Source: an uncultured Prevotellaceae bacterium
GTDB taxonomy: Bacteria > Bacteroidota > Bacteroidia > Bacteroidales > Bacteroidaceae
Assembly (NCBI GenBank): GCA_947166305.1
Contig: CAMVDV010000007.1
Location: forward strand, 1-64,000
Length of the DNA: 64,000 nt
Direction of reading: 5' to 3'
Below the pieces are notes generated by a model. It did not search any database and was not told where the DNA came from. It worked only from the letters and a program-made list of their open reading frames with translations. Of the stretch, positions 8,585-17,609 are shown in pieces. The position numbers and the translations under genes are program-made. The first letter of the stretch is position 1. Each line of letters begins with the position of its first letter.

Positions 8585-10003
8585 ATGAAGAAGCTAATCT
8601 TTTCCCTCCTCCTTACCGTCCCTGCCATCGCAGCGACAGCAATGCCCGAGCCAGCACGCAAGCAGCATGTGGCGGTACAAAGCACCATCAAAGACCTAAG
8701 GCCCGAGCCCGAGAAGCGACTCTTCCGCAGCGAAGCCATCGAAAAGCAAATCCTTGACCTCAAGCAGAAACTCACTTCCATCGATCCCAAGCTGTACTGG
8801 ATGTTCGTAAACTGCTTCCCTAACACGCTCGACACGACCGTCTGGTACTCCAACGAAAGCGGCGACGACGACACATTCGTCATCACTGGCGACATCGAAG
8901 CCATGTGGTTGCGCGACAGCGCCGCACAGGTCTGGCCCTATCTCCGCTATGTGAAGGAGGACGAGCCACTGCGTCACCTCATCCGCGGCGTTATCCGAAG
9001 GCAATTCTCCTGCATCCTCATCGATCCCTACGCCAACGCTTTCAACATCAAGCCAAAGGACGGCGAGTGGCAATCCGACGAGACGGAGATGAACAAGATG
9101 CTGCATGAGCGCAAGTACGAAATAGACTCATTGTGCTATCCCTTGCGCCTTGCATACGCATATTGGCAGCAAACGGGCGACAACAGCGTTTTCGATGAGA
9201 CATGGATCAAGGTGGTTAGGGCCATCCTCGACGTGTTCCGCGACCAACAAAACTGGAATGGTTACAAGACAAACTACCACTTCCGCCGCAAGACGGCTGC
9301 GCTTCATGACACAAGAAGCAATGCCGGATACGGTCATCCGGGCAAGCCTTGTGGCCTTATCGCCAGTGCCTTCCGCCCAAGCGACGACAGCACTATCTTC
9401 CCATACCTTGTGCCTTCCAACTTCTTTGCCGTGAGCGTTCTGCGCAAAGCCGCCACGATTCTCCGCCAAGTGAACAAGGAAAATGTCCTTGCCGGCGAGT
9501 GCGAGCAGATGGCAAGCCAAGTGGATGCCGCCCTGAAGGAGTACGCCGTGGTGGAACATCCCAAGTACGGTCCCATCTATGCCTTTGAGGTGGATGGCTA
9601 CGGAAGCGCGCTCCTCATGGACGACAGCAACGCGCCGAGCCTGCTATGCCTGCCCTATCTGACCGATGTTGCCATTGACGATCCGATATATCAGAACACG
9701 AGGAAGTTCGTATGGAGCGAGGATAATCCCTATTTCTTCAAAGGGAAGGCGGGCGAAGGCATCGGCGGTCCGCATTGCGGCCTTGACAAACCCTGGCCTA
9801 TGAGCCTTGTGATGAAGGCATTTACCACTAACGACCGGGCCGAAAAGGAGTGGTGTGTGCAGCAAATTCTCAAGACGGACGGGGGAAAAGGCTTCATGCA
9901 TGAGTCCTTCAACAAGGACGATGCCACCGATTTCACCCGCAGTTGGTTTGCTTGGGCCAACACCATTTTCGGTGAACTTATAGTAGATATGTATGCAGAA
10001 TAA
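8585..10003 (+). CDS. GH125 exo-alpha-1,6-mannosidase, secreted
   Basis: 472 residues with a signal peptide (MKKLIFSLLLTVPAIAATA). The GH125 (formerly DUF1237) signature is clear: CFPNTLDTTVW near 80, TGDIEAMWLRDSAAQ near 105, DETEMNKMLHERKYEIDSLCYP near 165, and a C-terminal HESFN..DFTRSWFAWAN. The family removes alpha-1,6-linked mannose by inversion and commonly works with GH92 in N-glycan degradation. The coding end overlaps the next gene by 11 bp, suggesting translational coupling. Translation may be weak or variable because the region before the ATG is a 9-bp repeat. Confidence 0.95.
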   Translation: MKKLIFSLLLTVPAIAATAMPEPARKQHVAVQSTIKDLRPEPEKRLFRSEAIEKQILDLKQKLTSIDPKLYWMFVNCFPNTLDTTVWYSNESGDDDTFVITGDIEAMWLRDSAAQVWPYLRYVKEDEPLRHLIRGVIRRQFSCILIDPYANAFNIKPKDGEWQSDETEMNKMLHERKYEIDSLCYPLRLAYAYWQQTGDNSVFDETWIKVVRAILDVFRDQQNWNGYKTNYHFRRKTAALHDTRSNAGYGHPGKPCGLIASAFRPSDDSTIFPYLVPSNFFAVSVLRKAATILRQVNKENVLAGECEQMASQVDAALKEYAVVEHPKYGPIYAFEVDGYGSALLMDDSNAPSLLCLPYLTDVAIDDPIYQNTRKFVWSEDNPYFFKGKAGEGIGGPHCGLDKPWPMSLVMKAFTTNDRAEKEWCVQQILKTDGGKGFMHESFNKDDATDFTRSWFAWANTIFGELIVDMYAE

Positions 10004-12707
10004 ACGCCAAAATGTGTCAGCAGGAGCCCTCTTAGCGGGGCTCCTTGCTTTTGTGATGGGTTTCTCCGCCTGCTCCGACGGGCAGAGGGGAGAGGAGCAG
10101 GAGGCATTGGCCTTCCTTTATGCAAGTATGCCCCTGCCCGACAGCGTGGACTACTCCCGCGAGTTTTGGGAATCGAACGTCAGCGTTGCGGTTCGTGCCC
10201 GACACGAGATGCCTTGGGGCGAAAGGGTGCCCGGGCGCGAATGGCGGCACTTTGTGCTTCCATTGCGCGTGAATAATGAGGATCTCGACTCGTTCCGCAT
10301 CCAGTATTACGACGAGCTGAAGGCGCGCGTGGAAGGCATGTCGATGTATCAGGCCGTGCTTGAGGTGAACCATTGGTGTCACGAACACGTCTCTTACCAA
10401 CCGAGTGACAGCCGTACCTCCTCGCCCTTGAACACGCTACGCTCTGCCACGGGACGTTGCGGCGAAGAGAGTACGTTCACGGTGAGCGCGCTCCGCACCG
10501 TCGGCATCCCTGCCCGTCAGGTTTATACGCCAAGGTGGGCACACACAGACGACAACCATGCTTGGGTTGAGGCCTGGGTGGATGGCAAATGGTACTTCCT
10601 CGGTGCCTGTGAGCCTGAAGCAGTCTTGAATCTCGGCTGGTTCAACGAGTCGGCAAGCCGTGCCATGCTCATGCACACGAAAGTCTTCGGGGACTATACA
10701 GGCCCGGAGGAAGTGGTGAACAAGACAGCCTGCTACACCGAGATCAACGTCACGAAGAACTACACCGAAGTGGCCGACGTGAAGGTGACCGTGCTCGGCG
10801 AGGACAGTCTGCCCGTGGCTGGAGCGACCGTCGATTTCCGTCTGTATAACTACGCCGAGCTCTTCCCGATTGTGTCCCGACGGAGCGATGCGGAAGGCAA
10901 GTCGTCGCTCACCTGCGGCAAGGGCGACCTCGTGGTATGGGCAAGCAAGGACGGCAGGTTTGGCTTTCGGAAGATGACGGCAGGCAAGGACGCGCCGGCC
11001 ACCATCGTACTGGATATGGACAGCACCAGCACGGCCTCGCTCGACATCGACCTGTTCCCGCCGCTTGCTAGGGACAACAAACCCGAGGTGAGCCCTGAAG
11101 CGATACGCGAGAATCACAGGCGCCTGGCTCGGGAGGACAGCCTCCGGGGTGCCTACATGCAGAGGGCTTTCCGACAGGAGGCCGCCCCTGGCAGCCCGGA
11201 GGCCTTGGCTAAAGCCAACTGGCCGACCATCGAGGCGTTCAGGAAACAGTGTGCCGACAGCAAACTTGCAGACAAAATCCTCGCCACGCTCTCGAAGAAA
11301 GATTATCGCGACGTCACGATGGACGTATTGATGGACGTTGCGCAATGTGCGGCCTCTCCTGTCGCCACTAAGGGAACAGGCGGAGGCGACGAGGCGACGG
11401 CCGATGCGCCCGATTTGCAGGGGACGACGGCAGCAATCGCCGACCATTACCTCCTCAGCCCACGCGTGGCGAACGAACGTCTGACGCCTTGCCGGAGCGC
11501 ACTCCGCAGCTATTTCCAAGGCATGACAGCCGCTCAGCTGCAACAATGGGTGCGCGACAGCATCACGGTCAGCGACCTTCGCAATCCCCAGCACCTCTGT
11601 ATGTCGCCCCTCGGCGTGCTGCACCACCGGACGTGCGACGCCCATAGCCGCGACATCTTCCTCGTGGCGGCAGCCAGAGCCATCGGTGTGCCCGCAAAGA
11701 TAGACGAAATCACCGGCCGCACCATGCTCCGGGTCTCACAACCCTCTGCCGAGGGAGAAAAGGAGTGTTGGGCCGACGCCTCCTTCGAGCAGGAAGAGCC
11801 ATCCCAAGAATGGGATGGAGGGTCCCTACGCTTGACCTTTACCGACCAGGCCGTGAAGGAGAATCCCTCCTACTACACGCACTTCACGCTCTCACGCATC
11901 GTCGGCGGACGGCCTCAGCTGCAGGAGTTCCCCGAGGGGACGACGTGGCGCGAGACCTTTGCCAAGGGCGTGCCTGTGGCAGCCGGACAGTATCTGCTCC
12001 TCAGCGGCACACGTCTGGCCAACGGAGGCGTGCTGGCACACATGGAAATCAGCACCCTTTCCGATTCCTCCTCTAAGCCCAACCAGACACCCAGACCCAC
12101 CCCCAACCCCTCCCTTGCAGGGAGGGGCGCAGATACAACCGGGGAGCTGGCTTCTCCTCTCCCTGCAAGGGAGAGGTCGGGAGAGGGTCTGAGGTCGGGC
12201 AGGCTGTTCTCCTTACCCCTTCGCCTGCGGGCTGACGAGGGCAAACTGCGCGTGATTGCCAACTTCGACTGCGAGCAATACTTCACCAACGCCAGGGGTG
12301 TCCACAAGAAGATACTGGACACCACGGGCCGAGGCTACTACATCCTCGCCCTCATCCGCAGCGGTCACGAGCCGAGCACCCATCTCCTGCACGACATGGA
12401 GGCGGCCAATATCCACCTCTCCCAGTGGTCGCAGTGCTACCTGATGCTTTTCCCCAGTCAGGAGGACTACGCCAAGTTCGACCGCAAGGAGTTCGACGAC
12501 CTGCCCTCCAACGTGCTCTTCGGCGTTGCCGACCCTTCCACAGCCGCCGCGATGCACATCCCTGAGCTCACCCACGGCAGCAAGGAGCTGCCCATCCTGA
12601 TGCTCTGCGACACCTTCGGCCGCGTCGTCTGGTTCCACCAGGGCTACGGCATCGGTCTGGCCGACCAACTGATGGACGTCCTCCGCAAGGTCATCCTGGG
12701 AGAATAG
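9993..12707 (+). CDS. Large lipoprotein with transglutaminase-like domain
   Basis: 904 residues. The N-terminus has a lipobox (MGFSAC), so it is probably a lipoprotein. The transglutaminase core (about 115-210) shows GRCGEESTFTVSALR with the catalytic Cys, DNHAWVEAWVDGKW with the His, and LGACEPE. Then come an Ig-like segment and a long region that repeats part of this layout (HHRTCDAHSRDIFLVAAARAIGVPAKID near 550, lacking an obvious active site). The C-terminal part resembles a thioredoxin-like or DUF region (LPILMLCDTFGRVVWFHQGYG). Residues about 701-733 are encoded by an inserted palindromic DNA element (12093-12190). Such proteins may be peptidases or cross-linkers acting on glycoprotein; being in one operon with GH92 and GH125 suggests a role in glycoprotein use. 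Exact function unknown. Confidence 0.8.
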   Translation: MQNKRQNVSAGALLAGLLAFVMGFSACSDGQRGEEQEALAFLYASMPLPDSVDYSREFWESNVSVAVRARHEMPWGERVPGREWRHFVLPLRVNNEDLDSFRIQYYDELKARVEGMSMYQAVLEVNHWCHEHVSYQPSDSRTSSPLNTLRSATGRCGEESTFTVSALRTVGIPARQVYTPRWAHTDDNHAWVEAWVDGKWYFLGACEPEAVLNLGWFNESASRAMLMHTKVFGDYTGPEEVVNKTACYTEINVTKNYTEVADVKVTVLGEDSLPVAGATVDFRLYNYAELFPIVSRRSDAEGKSSLTCGKGDLVVWASKDGRFGFRKMTAGKDAPATIVLDMDSTSTASLDIDLFPPLARDNKPEVSPEAIRENHRRLAREDSLRGAYMQRAFRQEAAPGSPEALAKANWPTIEAFRKQCADSKLADKILATLSKKDYRDVTMDVLMDVAQCAASPVATKGTGGGDEATADAPDLQGTTAAIADHYLLSPRVANERLTPCRSALRSYFQGMTAAQLQQWVRDSITVSDLRNPQHLCMSPLGVLHHRTCDAHSRDIFLVAAARAIGVPAKIDEITGRTMLRVSQPSAEGEKECWADASFEQEEPSQEWDGGSLRLTFTDQAVKENPSYYTHFTLSRIVGGRPQLQEFPEGTTWRETFAKGVPVAAGQYLLLSGTRLANGGVLAHMEISTLSDSSSKPNQTPRPTPNPSLAGRGADTTGELASPLPARERSGEGLRSGRLFSLPLRLRADEGKLRVIANFDCEQYFTNARGVHKKILDTTGRGYYILALIRSGHEPSTHLLHDMEAANIHLSQWSQCYLMLFPSQEDYAKFDRKEFDDLPSNVLFGVADPSTAAAMHIPELTHGSKELPILMLCDTFGRVVWFHQGYGIGLADQLMDVLRKVILGE
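12093..12190. repeat. Palindromic element inside a coding sequence
   Basis: Arms of 36 bases (12093-12128 and 12155-12190) are imperfect reverse complements around CTCCCTTGCAGGGAG, with a 26-base spacer. The element is translated without stops as RPTPNPSLAGRG..ASPLPARERSGEG, a low-complexity insert in the lipoprotein. It resembles the element in queG at 51439. Confidence 0.8.
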
Positions 12708-12725
12708 GCAGACGGTGTCGGAAAA

Positions 12726-12813
12726 CGCCGCGTGCGGCGATGGGCATCGTCGCACGCGACGACGGTCATCGCCGCACGCGAAGTTATCCGTCGCCGCACG
12801 CGACGTTTGACAA
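12726..12813. repeat. 22-bp array, GC-rich type (4 units)
   Basis: Units begin at 12726, 12748, 12770 and 12792, each starting CGCCGCACGCG or a close variant (the first has CGCCGCGTGCGG). The array begins 18 bases after the lipoprotein stop codon, between two convergent genes. Confidence 0.9.
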
Positions 12814-12846
12814 TTCTGTGTGAAGAGAAAAAAATGAAAGAATGAG

Positions 12847-12978
12847 GAAATGAAAAATCCCCCTCTTCATTTCTTCATTTCTTCATTCTTTCATTTCTAA
12901 AGAGGCGTTCCTGAAATGAAAAATCCCCCTTCTCATTCCTTCATTTTTTCATTTTCTCATTTCTGAAGAGGCGTTCCT
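12847..12978. repeat. 66-bp tandem duplication over the flippase 3' end
   Basis: Two adjacent 66-bp copies (12847-12912, 12913-12978) share GAAATGAAAAATCCCCCT at the left and GAGGCGTTCCT at the right, with a variable 8-bp-type TTCATTTC tract between. The right copy contains the last codons and stop of the minus-strand flippase gene; the left copy is a spare gene end that could restore a similar tail if the stop were read through. Confidence 0.8.
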
Positions 12979-14374
12979 TCCAGAGGATGACGGCAGCGTA
13001 GGCGACCACGAGCAGCGTGGCCAGGCCGAGGCTTTGCCACATCGGAGCGTCGGCAGGAAGGAGCGTCAGCAGCCAGTAGAAAAGGGCTGCCAGCAGGACA
13101 TAGCCCGTCAGGGTGCGCATCGGATAAGGGATGGGATTGAGCCGCTGCCCTACGATGTAGCTCAGCAGCATGGCCGTGCCGTAGCCAGCCACGCCGCCCC
13201 AGGCGCAAGCCATGTAGCTATAGTGCGGGATGCCCCACAGGTTGACCGCCAAGAGCGCTGCGCATCCGGCCAAGGAGAACAGCGCGCCGAAGATAGTGCG
13301 GTCTATCAATTTGTACCAGAACGAGAGGTTGAAGTACACACCCATCATGATTTCTGCCACCATCACGATGGGCACCACCTTCAATCCCTCACGGTATTCC
13401 TCTCCGAGAATGTACTGTAGCACAGGCATGTAGCCCACCACGCAGAGGAAGGCCAGCAGCGTGAAGATGAGGAAATACTTCATGGCCGAGGCATAGTACT
13501 CCTTTCTGTCGGCATCCTTGGCCTTGGCAAAGACGATGGGCTCGTAGGCATAGCGGAAGGCTTGGGTTATCATGGCCATGATCATGGCTATCTTCACGCA
13601 ACTGCCATAGACTCCCAGCTCAACGTTCGCCCCTGCCTTGTCGGGATACACCATTGGGAAGAGAATCTTGTCCGCCACTTGGTTCAGGATGCCCACGATG
13701 CCCAGCAGAAGGATGGGCCATGAGTAGGAAAGCATCCTCCTCAACAGGCCGAAGTCCACTTTCCAACGGAGCCTGAACAAGTCCGGGATGAAGAAAAAGG
13801 TGATGAATCCTGTGCAAAGGAGGTTGATGAAGAAGACATAGAAGACGCTCGTCTTGCCGAGAACCACGAAGTAGAACACGTTCAAGGCGATGTTCAGGAA
13901 GATGAACAGCAGTTTCAGAGAGGCAAAACGCACCGCCCGTCGCTGGAAACGCAGGAAGCTGAAGGGCAACGCCTGCAAGGCATCCAGCCCCACCACCGTG
14001 GCCATCATCAGCAAGTATTCGGGGTGCGCACCGTATCCCAGCTCACTTGATATGGGACCGATGAAGCCAAACACGGCCGCAAGGAACACTGCCGTGAGGA
14101 ATCCCACGGTGCAGAAGGCGGTGGAGAACACCGTGTCGGGCTCCTCGCGTTCGTCGTTGGCATATCGGAAGAGCGTTGTCTCCATACCGAACGTCAGGAC
14201 GACGAACACCAAGGCGGTGTAAGCATACATGTTCGTGCTCACACCGTAGTCGCCCGAAGCCTTGGGCATATAGTGTGTGTAGAGCGGCACGAGAAGGTAG
14301 TTGAGAAAACGTCCCACGATGCTCGACAGACCGTAGATGGCCGTGTCCTTGAAGAGAGCTTTGAAGTTTGCCAT
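12941..14374 (-). CDS. Polysaccharide flippase, Wzx/MATE-like
   Basis: 477 residues, highly hydrophobic, about 12-14 membrane helices. The N-terminus (FKDTAIYGLSSIVGRFLNYL, with VPLYTHYM after) is typical of the oligosaccharide flippase (polysaccharide biosynthesis protein) family in the MOP superfamily. It would move undecaprenyl-linked sugar repeats or lipid-linked oligosaccharide across the inner membrane. No glycosyltransferases lie next to it; rmlA (21105) and manC (62561) elsewhere in the window make nucleotide sugars for such pathways. The last residues (RNEKMKK) are encoded by a low-complexity repeat. Single gene transcribed from its own promoter at 14400. Confidence 0.9.
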   Translation of the reverse strand: MANFKALFKDTAIYGLSSIVGRFLNYLLVPLYTHYMPKASGDYGVSTNMYAYTALVFVVLTFGMETTLFRYANDEREEPDTVFSTAFCTVGFLTAVFLAAVFGFIGPISSELGYGAHPEYLLMMATVVGLDALQALPFSFLRFQRRAVRFASLKLLFIFLNIALNVFYFVVLGKTSVFYVFFINLLCTGFITFFFIPDLFRLRWKVDFGLLRRMLSYSWPILLLGIVGILNQVADKILFPMVYPDKAGANVELGVYGSCVKIAMIMAMITQAFRYAYEPIVFAKAKDADRKEYYASAMKYFLIFTLLAFLCVVGYMPVLQYILGEEYREGLKVVPIVMVAEIMMGVYFNLSFWYKLIDRTIFGALFSLAGCAALLAVNLWGIPHYSYMACAWGGVAGYGTAMLLSYIVGQRLNPIPYPMRTLTGYVLLAALFYWLLTLLPADAPMWQSLGLATLLVVAYAAVILWKERLFRNEKMKK

Positions 14375-14399
14375 AGCCGAAGTTAGTCGTTGTCAGACG

Positions 14400-14407
14400 C
14401 AAAGATA
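14400..14407 (-). promoter_or_regulatory. -7 promoter element for the flippase gene
   Basis: CAAAGATA on the plus strand is TATCTTTG on the minus strand, 26 bases before the flippase ATG. Confidence 0.6.
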
Positions 14408-14514
14408 CGACTTTTTCGCCGAAAAGTAAGCAGCCAAAGCCCACAAAATGCGTCAGCCATGCCCTCCGAGGCATCTTTTTTCAGTTTTCACTTTCCTCTT
14501 TTCACTTTTCTTCG

Positions 14515-14522
14515 TACCTTTG
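14515..14522 (+). promoter_or_regulatory. -7 promoter element for the GH3 gene
   Basis: TACCTTTG matches TAnnTTTG; transcription would start near 14529, leaving a short leader before the candidate ATGs at 14544, 14547 and 14559. Confidence 0.65.
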
Positions 14523-14543
14523 CAGTCGAAGTAGCACAATAGA

Positions 14544-16826
14544 ATGATGCACACCACGATGAAAAAGTTCTGCTCCGCCGTGGCGCTTTTGCTCGCCACG
14601 CTCTCTGCCTTTGCCGACGATGCCAAGATGGACAAGTTCGTCGGCACGCTCCTCGGCAAGATGACACTAAGCGAGAAGATAGGCCAACTCAACTTGCAGC
14701 CGGCAGGCGAAGTGCAGACCGGCAGCGCCATGGACACACAGGTGGGCGGCCTCGTGGCTGAGGGTCGGCTCGGAGCCGTGCTCAATCTCACCGGAAAGGA
14801 CAGGATTCGCGCCCTGCAGGAAGTGGCCGTCGGCAAGAGTCGCCTCGGCATTCCGCTCCTGGTGGGCCTCGATGTCATCCACGGCTACAAGACTATTTTC
14901 CCCATCCCTCTGGCTCAGTCCTGCTCGTGGGACATCCCTGCCATCGAAGCCGCTGCCCGCATCGCCGCAGACGAGTGCTCGAGCGACGGCATCTCGTGGA
15001 CTTACAGCCCAATGGTGGACGTTGCGCTCGATGCACGCTGGGGCCGAATCATGGAAGGCAGCGGCGAGGACCCCTACCTCGGAGGCCTCGTGGCTGCGGC
15101 ACTCGTGCGTGGCTATCAGGGAGACTTCAGGCATCGGCAGAACATCTTGGCCTGCCTCAAGCACTTCGCCCTCTATGGCGCAGTCGAGGCTGGGCGCGAC
15201 TACAATACAGTCGACATGAGTCGGCTCCGGATGTTCAACCAGTTCTTCCCACCCTACAAGGCTGCGGTGGAGGCAGGCGTTGGCAGCGTCATGACAAGCT
15301 TCAACCTTGTCGACGGACTCCACGCCACCGCCAACCCCTGGCTTCTTCGCGACGTGCTCAGACAGAGCTGGGGTTTCGGAGGATTCGTCGTGACCGACTA
15401 CGCCAGCATCAATGAGATGGAGACATGGGGCTTCGGCGGTCAGAAGGACAACGCCTTGAATGCCCTGCGTGCCGGCACAGACATGGATATGTGCTCGCAG
15501 GCCTTTCTCAATCATCTGGAGGAGGCTGTCCGGCAAGGCCTTGTCGCCGAGAAGGACATCGACGAAGCCTGTCGCCGAGTGCTCGAAGCAAAGTACAGGC
15601 TCGGCCTCTTCAAAGACCCCTACAGGCACTGCAGCATGAGCGACAAGGAGCAAGCCCGCCACCTGTTCACCCCCGCCCATCGGCAGGAAGCCCGCGACCT
15701 CGCAGCCGAGACCTTCGTGCTCCTCAAGAATGAAGGCAACATCCTGCCGCTCAGAAAGCAAGGCAAGATAGCCCTCATCGGCCCGAACAGCGACACGACA
15801 GACGGCTTGCTTGGCTCCTGGTGCGTGGAGCGACCGGCCCGCGATGCCTATCCCTCCTTGCTCCAAGCCATGAGAGAATACCTCAAAGGCAAGGCCGAAG
15901 TGCTCCATGCCCAGGGTTGCAACCTCAGCGACGACGAGCGACAGGATGCGGCAGGCTTTGCCAATGCACCCTATCGCACCACACCTCGCGTCAATCCCAA
16001 GCAGGCTCTGCAGGAAGCGTTGAGGATTGCGGCAGAAGCCGACGTCATCGTCTATGCCGGAGGCGAGGGTGCCGAGTGGAGCGGAGAGAGTCACAGCCGT
16101 GCCGACCTTGAGCTTCCTGCCTGTCAGAAGGCGTTGCTCTCTGCAATCAAAGCCCTCGGCAAGCCTGTCGTCATGCTCAATTTCTCCGGTCGCCCCACGG
16201 CTATGGGCTGGGAGAAAGAGAACTTGCCGGCATTGATGAACGTCTGGTTCGGCGGAACCGAAGCGGGCTTCGCCATCTGCGATGTGCTCTTCGGCGACAA
16301 GGCCCCGAGCGGACGGCTCACGGCGAGCATCCCTCAGGCCACGGGGCAGGAACCGCTCTACTACAACCACCTCAATACCGGGCGACCCGTCTCTGCCTAC
16401 GACGGCAACTTCCGTCAGTATCAGAGCAACTACTTCGAGGTGAGCAACGGACCGGCGTTCCCCTTCGGCTACGGCCTCACATATTCTTCCTTTAAGTACG
16501 GAGAGATGACGGTGAAGCAGGAAGGACGAAACGTGACGGCCTCGGTCGCTGTCACCAACGAAGGAAGCCGCGATGCCGTCGAGGTGGTGCAATGCTACAT
16601 CCACGACGTGGCTTGTCGCTACGCACGCCCTGTCAAGGAACTGAAAGGCTTTGAGCGCATCATGCTCCGACGCGGTGAGACAAAGACCATAAGCATCAGC
16701 CTTACCGAACAAGAGCTTGGCTCCTACGACTCGGAGGGCCGTTTCTTCTTCGAACCAGGCGAGTTCGACATCATGCTTGGCGCGAACAGTAGCAACGTAC
16801 AGACCAAAAGAATCAACATCGACTGA
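14544..16826 (+). CDS. bglX: GH3 beta-glucosidase, periplasmic BglX type
   Basis: About 760 residues. A signal peptide starts best at the ATG at 14559 (MKKFCSAVALLLATLSAFADD); the upstream ATG at 14544 is also possible. Full GH3 layout: N-terminal barrel with MTLSEKIGQLNL and GLDVIHGYKTIFPIPLAQ, the nucleophile Asp in GFVVTDYASINEM (near 280), a C-terminal alpha/beta domain with ETFVLLKNEGNILPL and GEGAEWSGESHSR, and a final fibronectin III-like domain (PFGYGLTYSSFKY). It matches BglX-type enzymes in length. It would hydrolyse beta-glucosides or short beta-glucans in the periplasm. Stands alone; xth follows 21 bp later. Confidence 0.92.
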   Translation: MMHTTMKKFCSAVALLLATLSAFADDAKMDKFVGTLLGKMTLSEKIGQLNLQPAGEVQTGSAMDTQVGGLVAEGRLGAVLNLTGKDRIRALQEVAVGKSRLGIPLLVGLDVIHGYKTIFPIPLAQSCSWDIPAIEAAARIAADECSSDGISWTYSPMVDVALDARWGRIMEGSGEDPYLGGLVAAALVRGYQGDFRHRQNILACLKHFALYGAVEAGRDYNTVDMSRLRMFNQFFPPYKAAVEAGVGSVMTSFNLVDGLHATANPWLLRDVLRQSWGFGGFVVTDYASINEMETWGFGGQKDNALNALRAGTDMDMCSQAFLNHLEEAVRQGLVAEKDIDEACRRVLEAKYRLGLFKDPYRHCSMSDKEQARHLFTPAHRQEARDLAAETFVLLKNEGNILPLRKQGKIALIGPNSDTTDGLLGSWCVERPARDAYPSLLQAMREYLKGKAEVLHAQGCNLSDDERQDAAGFANAPYRTTPRVNPKQALQEALRIAAEADVIVYAGGEGAEWSGESHSRADLELPACQKALLSAIKALGKPVVMLNFSGRPTAMGWEKENLPALMNVWFGGTEAGFAICDVLFGDKAPSGRLTASIPQATGQEPLYYNHLNTGRPVSAYDGNFRQYQSNYFEVSNGPAFPFGYGLTYSSFKYGEMTVKQEGRNVTASVAVTNEGSRDAVEVVQCYIHDVACRYARPVKELKGFERIMLRRGETKTISISLTEQELGSYDSEGRFFFEPGEFDIMLGANSSNVQTKRINID

Positions 16827-16847
16827 CCCTCTTTCCTTATATAATAT

Positions 16848-17600
16848 ATGAAATACATCAGTTGGAACGTCAACGGTCTCAGAGCCGTGGCAGGGAAGAA
16901 TTTCGCCGAAGTGTTCGAGAATCTCGATGCAGACTTCTTCTGTTTGCAGGAAACGAAGTTGCAAGCCGGACAACTCGACCTGAACTTCCCCGGCTACCAG
17001 TCCTTCTGGAACTATGCTGACAAGAAGGGATACTCGGGCACCGCTGTCTTCACTAAGCACACACCGCTTGCCGTGACCTACGGCATGGGCATCGATGAGC
17101 ATGACCATGAAGGACGAATCATCACGCTTGAAATGCCCGACCACTTCCTTGTGTGCGTCTATACCCCGAACAGCCAGGACGAACTCCGGCGCCTCGACTA
17201 CAGAATGCAGTGGGAAGATGCTTTCCGAAGCTATCTTCTTGCCCTGGATGAGAAGAAACCTGTCGTTGTCTGCGGCGACATGAACGTGGCACACAAAGAG
17301 ATTGACCTCAAGAATCCGCAGACAAACCACCGCAACGCTGGCTTTACCGACGAGGAACGCGAGAAGTTTTCCGTGCTGTTGCAGAGCGGATTCACCGACA
17401 CGTTCCGCCTCCTCCATCCCGATGAAACAGGTCGATACAGTTGGTGGAGCTACCGATTCCATGCAAGGGAGAAAAACGTAGGCTGGCGCATTGACTATTT
17501 CCTTGTGTCGAATCGTTTGACGCCGCGTGTGGCGTTGGCCGACATAGGCAGCGACATTTTCGGCAGCGACCACTGTCCTGTTATTCTTGAACTTGAATAA
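16848..17600 (+). CDS. xth: Exodeoxyribonuclease III / AP endonuclease
   Basis: 250 residues, the usual length. All family motifs are present: WNVNGLRA at the start, LQETKL near 36, GYSGTAVF, GDMNVAH near 145, NAGFT..ER, YSWWSYR near 200, RIDYFLVS and the terminal GSDHCPV. It cleaves DNA at abasic sites and degrades 3' ends in base-excision repair; cytoplasmic. It lies 21 bp after bglX and 9 bp before the ResB gene, so these may share a transcript, but there is no functional link. Confidence 0.95.
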   Translation: MKYISWNVNGLRAVAGKNFAEVFENLDADFFCLQETKLQAGQLDLNFPGYQSFWNYADKKGYSGTAVFTKHTPLAVTYGMGIDEHDHEGRIITLEMPDHFLVCVYTPNSQDELRRLDYRMQWEDAFRSYLLALDEKKPVVVCGDMNVAHKEIDLKNPQTNHRNAGFTDEEREKFSVLLQSGFTDTFRLLHPDETGRYSWWSYRFHAREKNVGWRIDYFLVSNRLTPRVALADIGSDIFGSDHCPVILELE

Positions 17601-17609
17601 AAGCAAACG

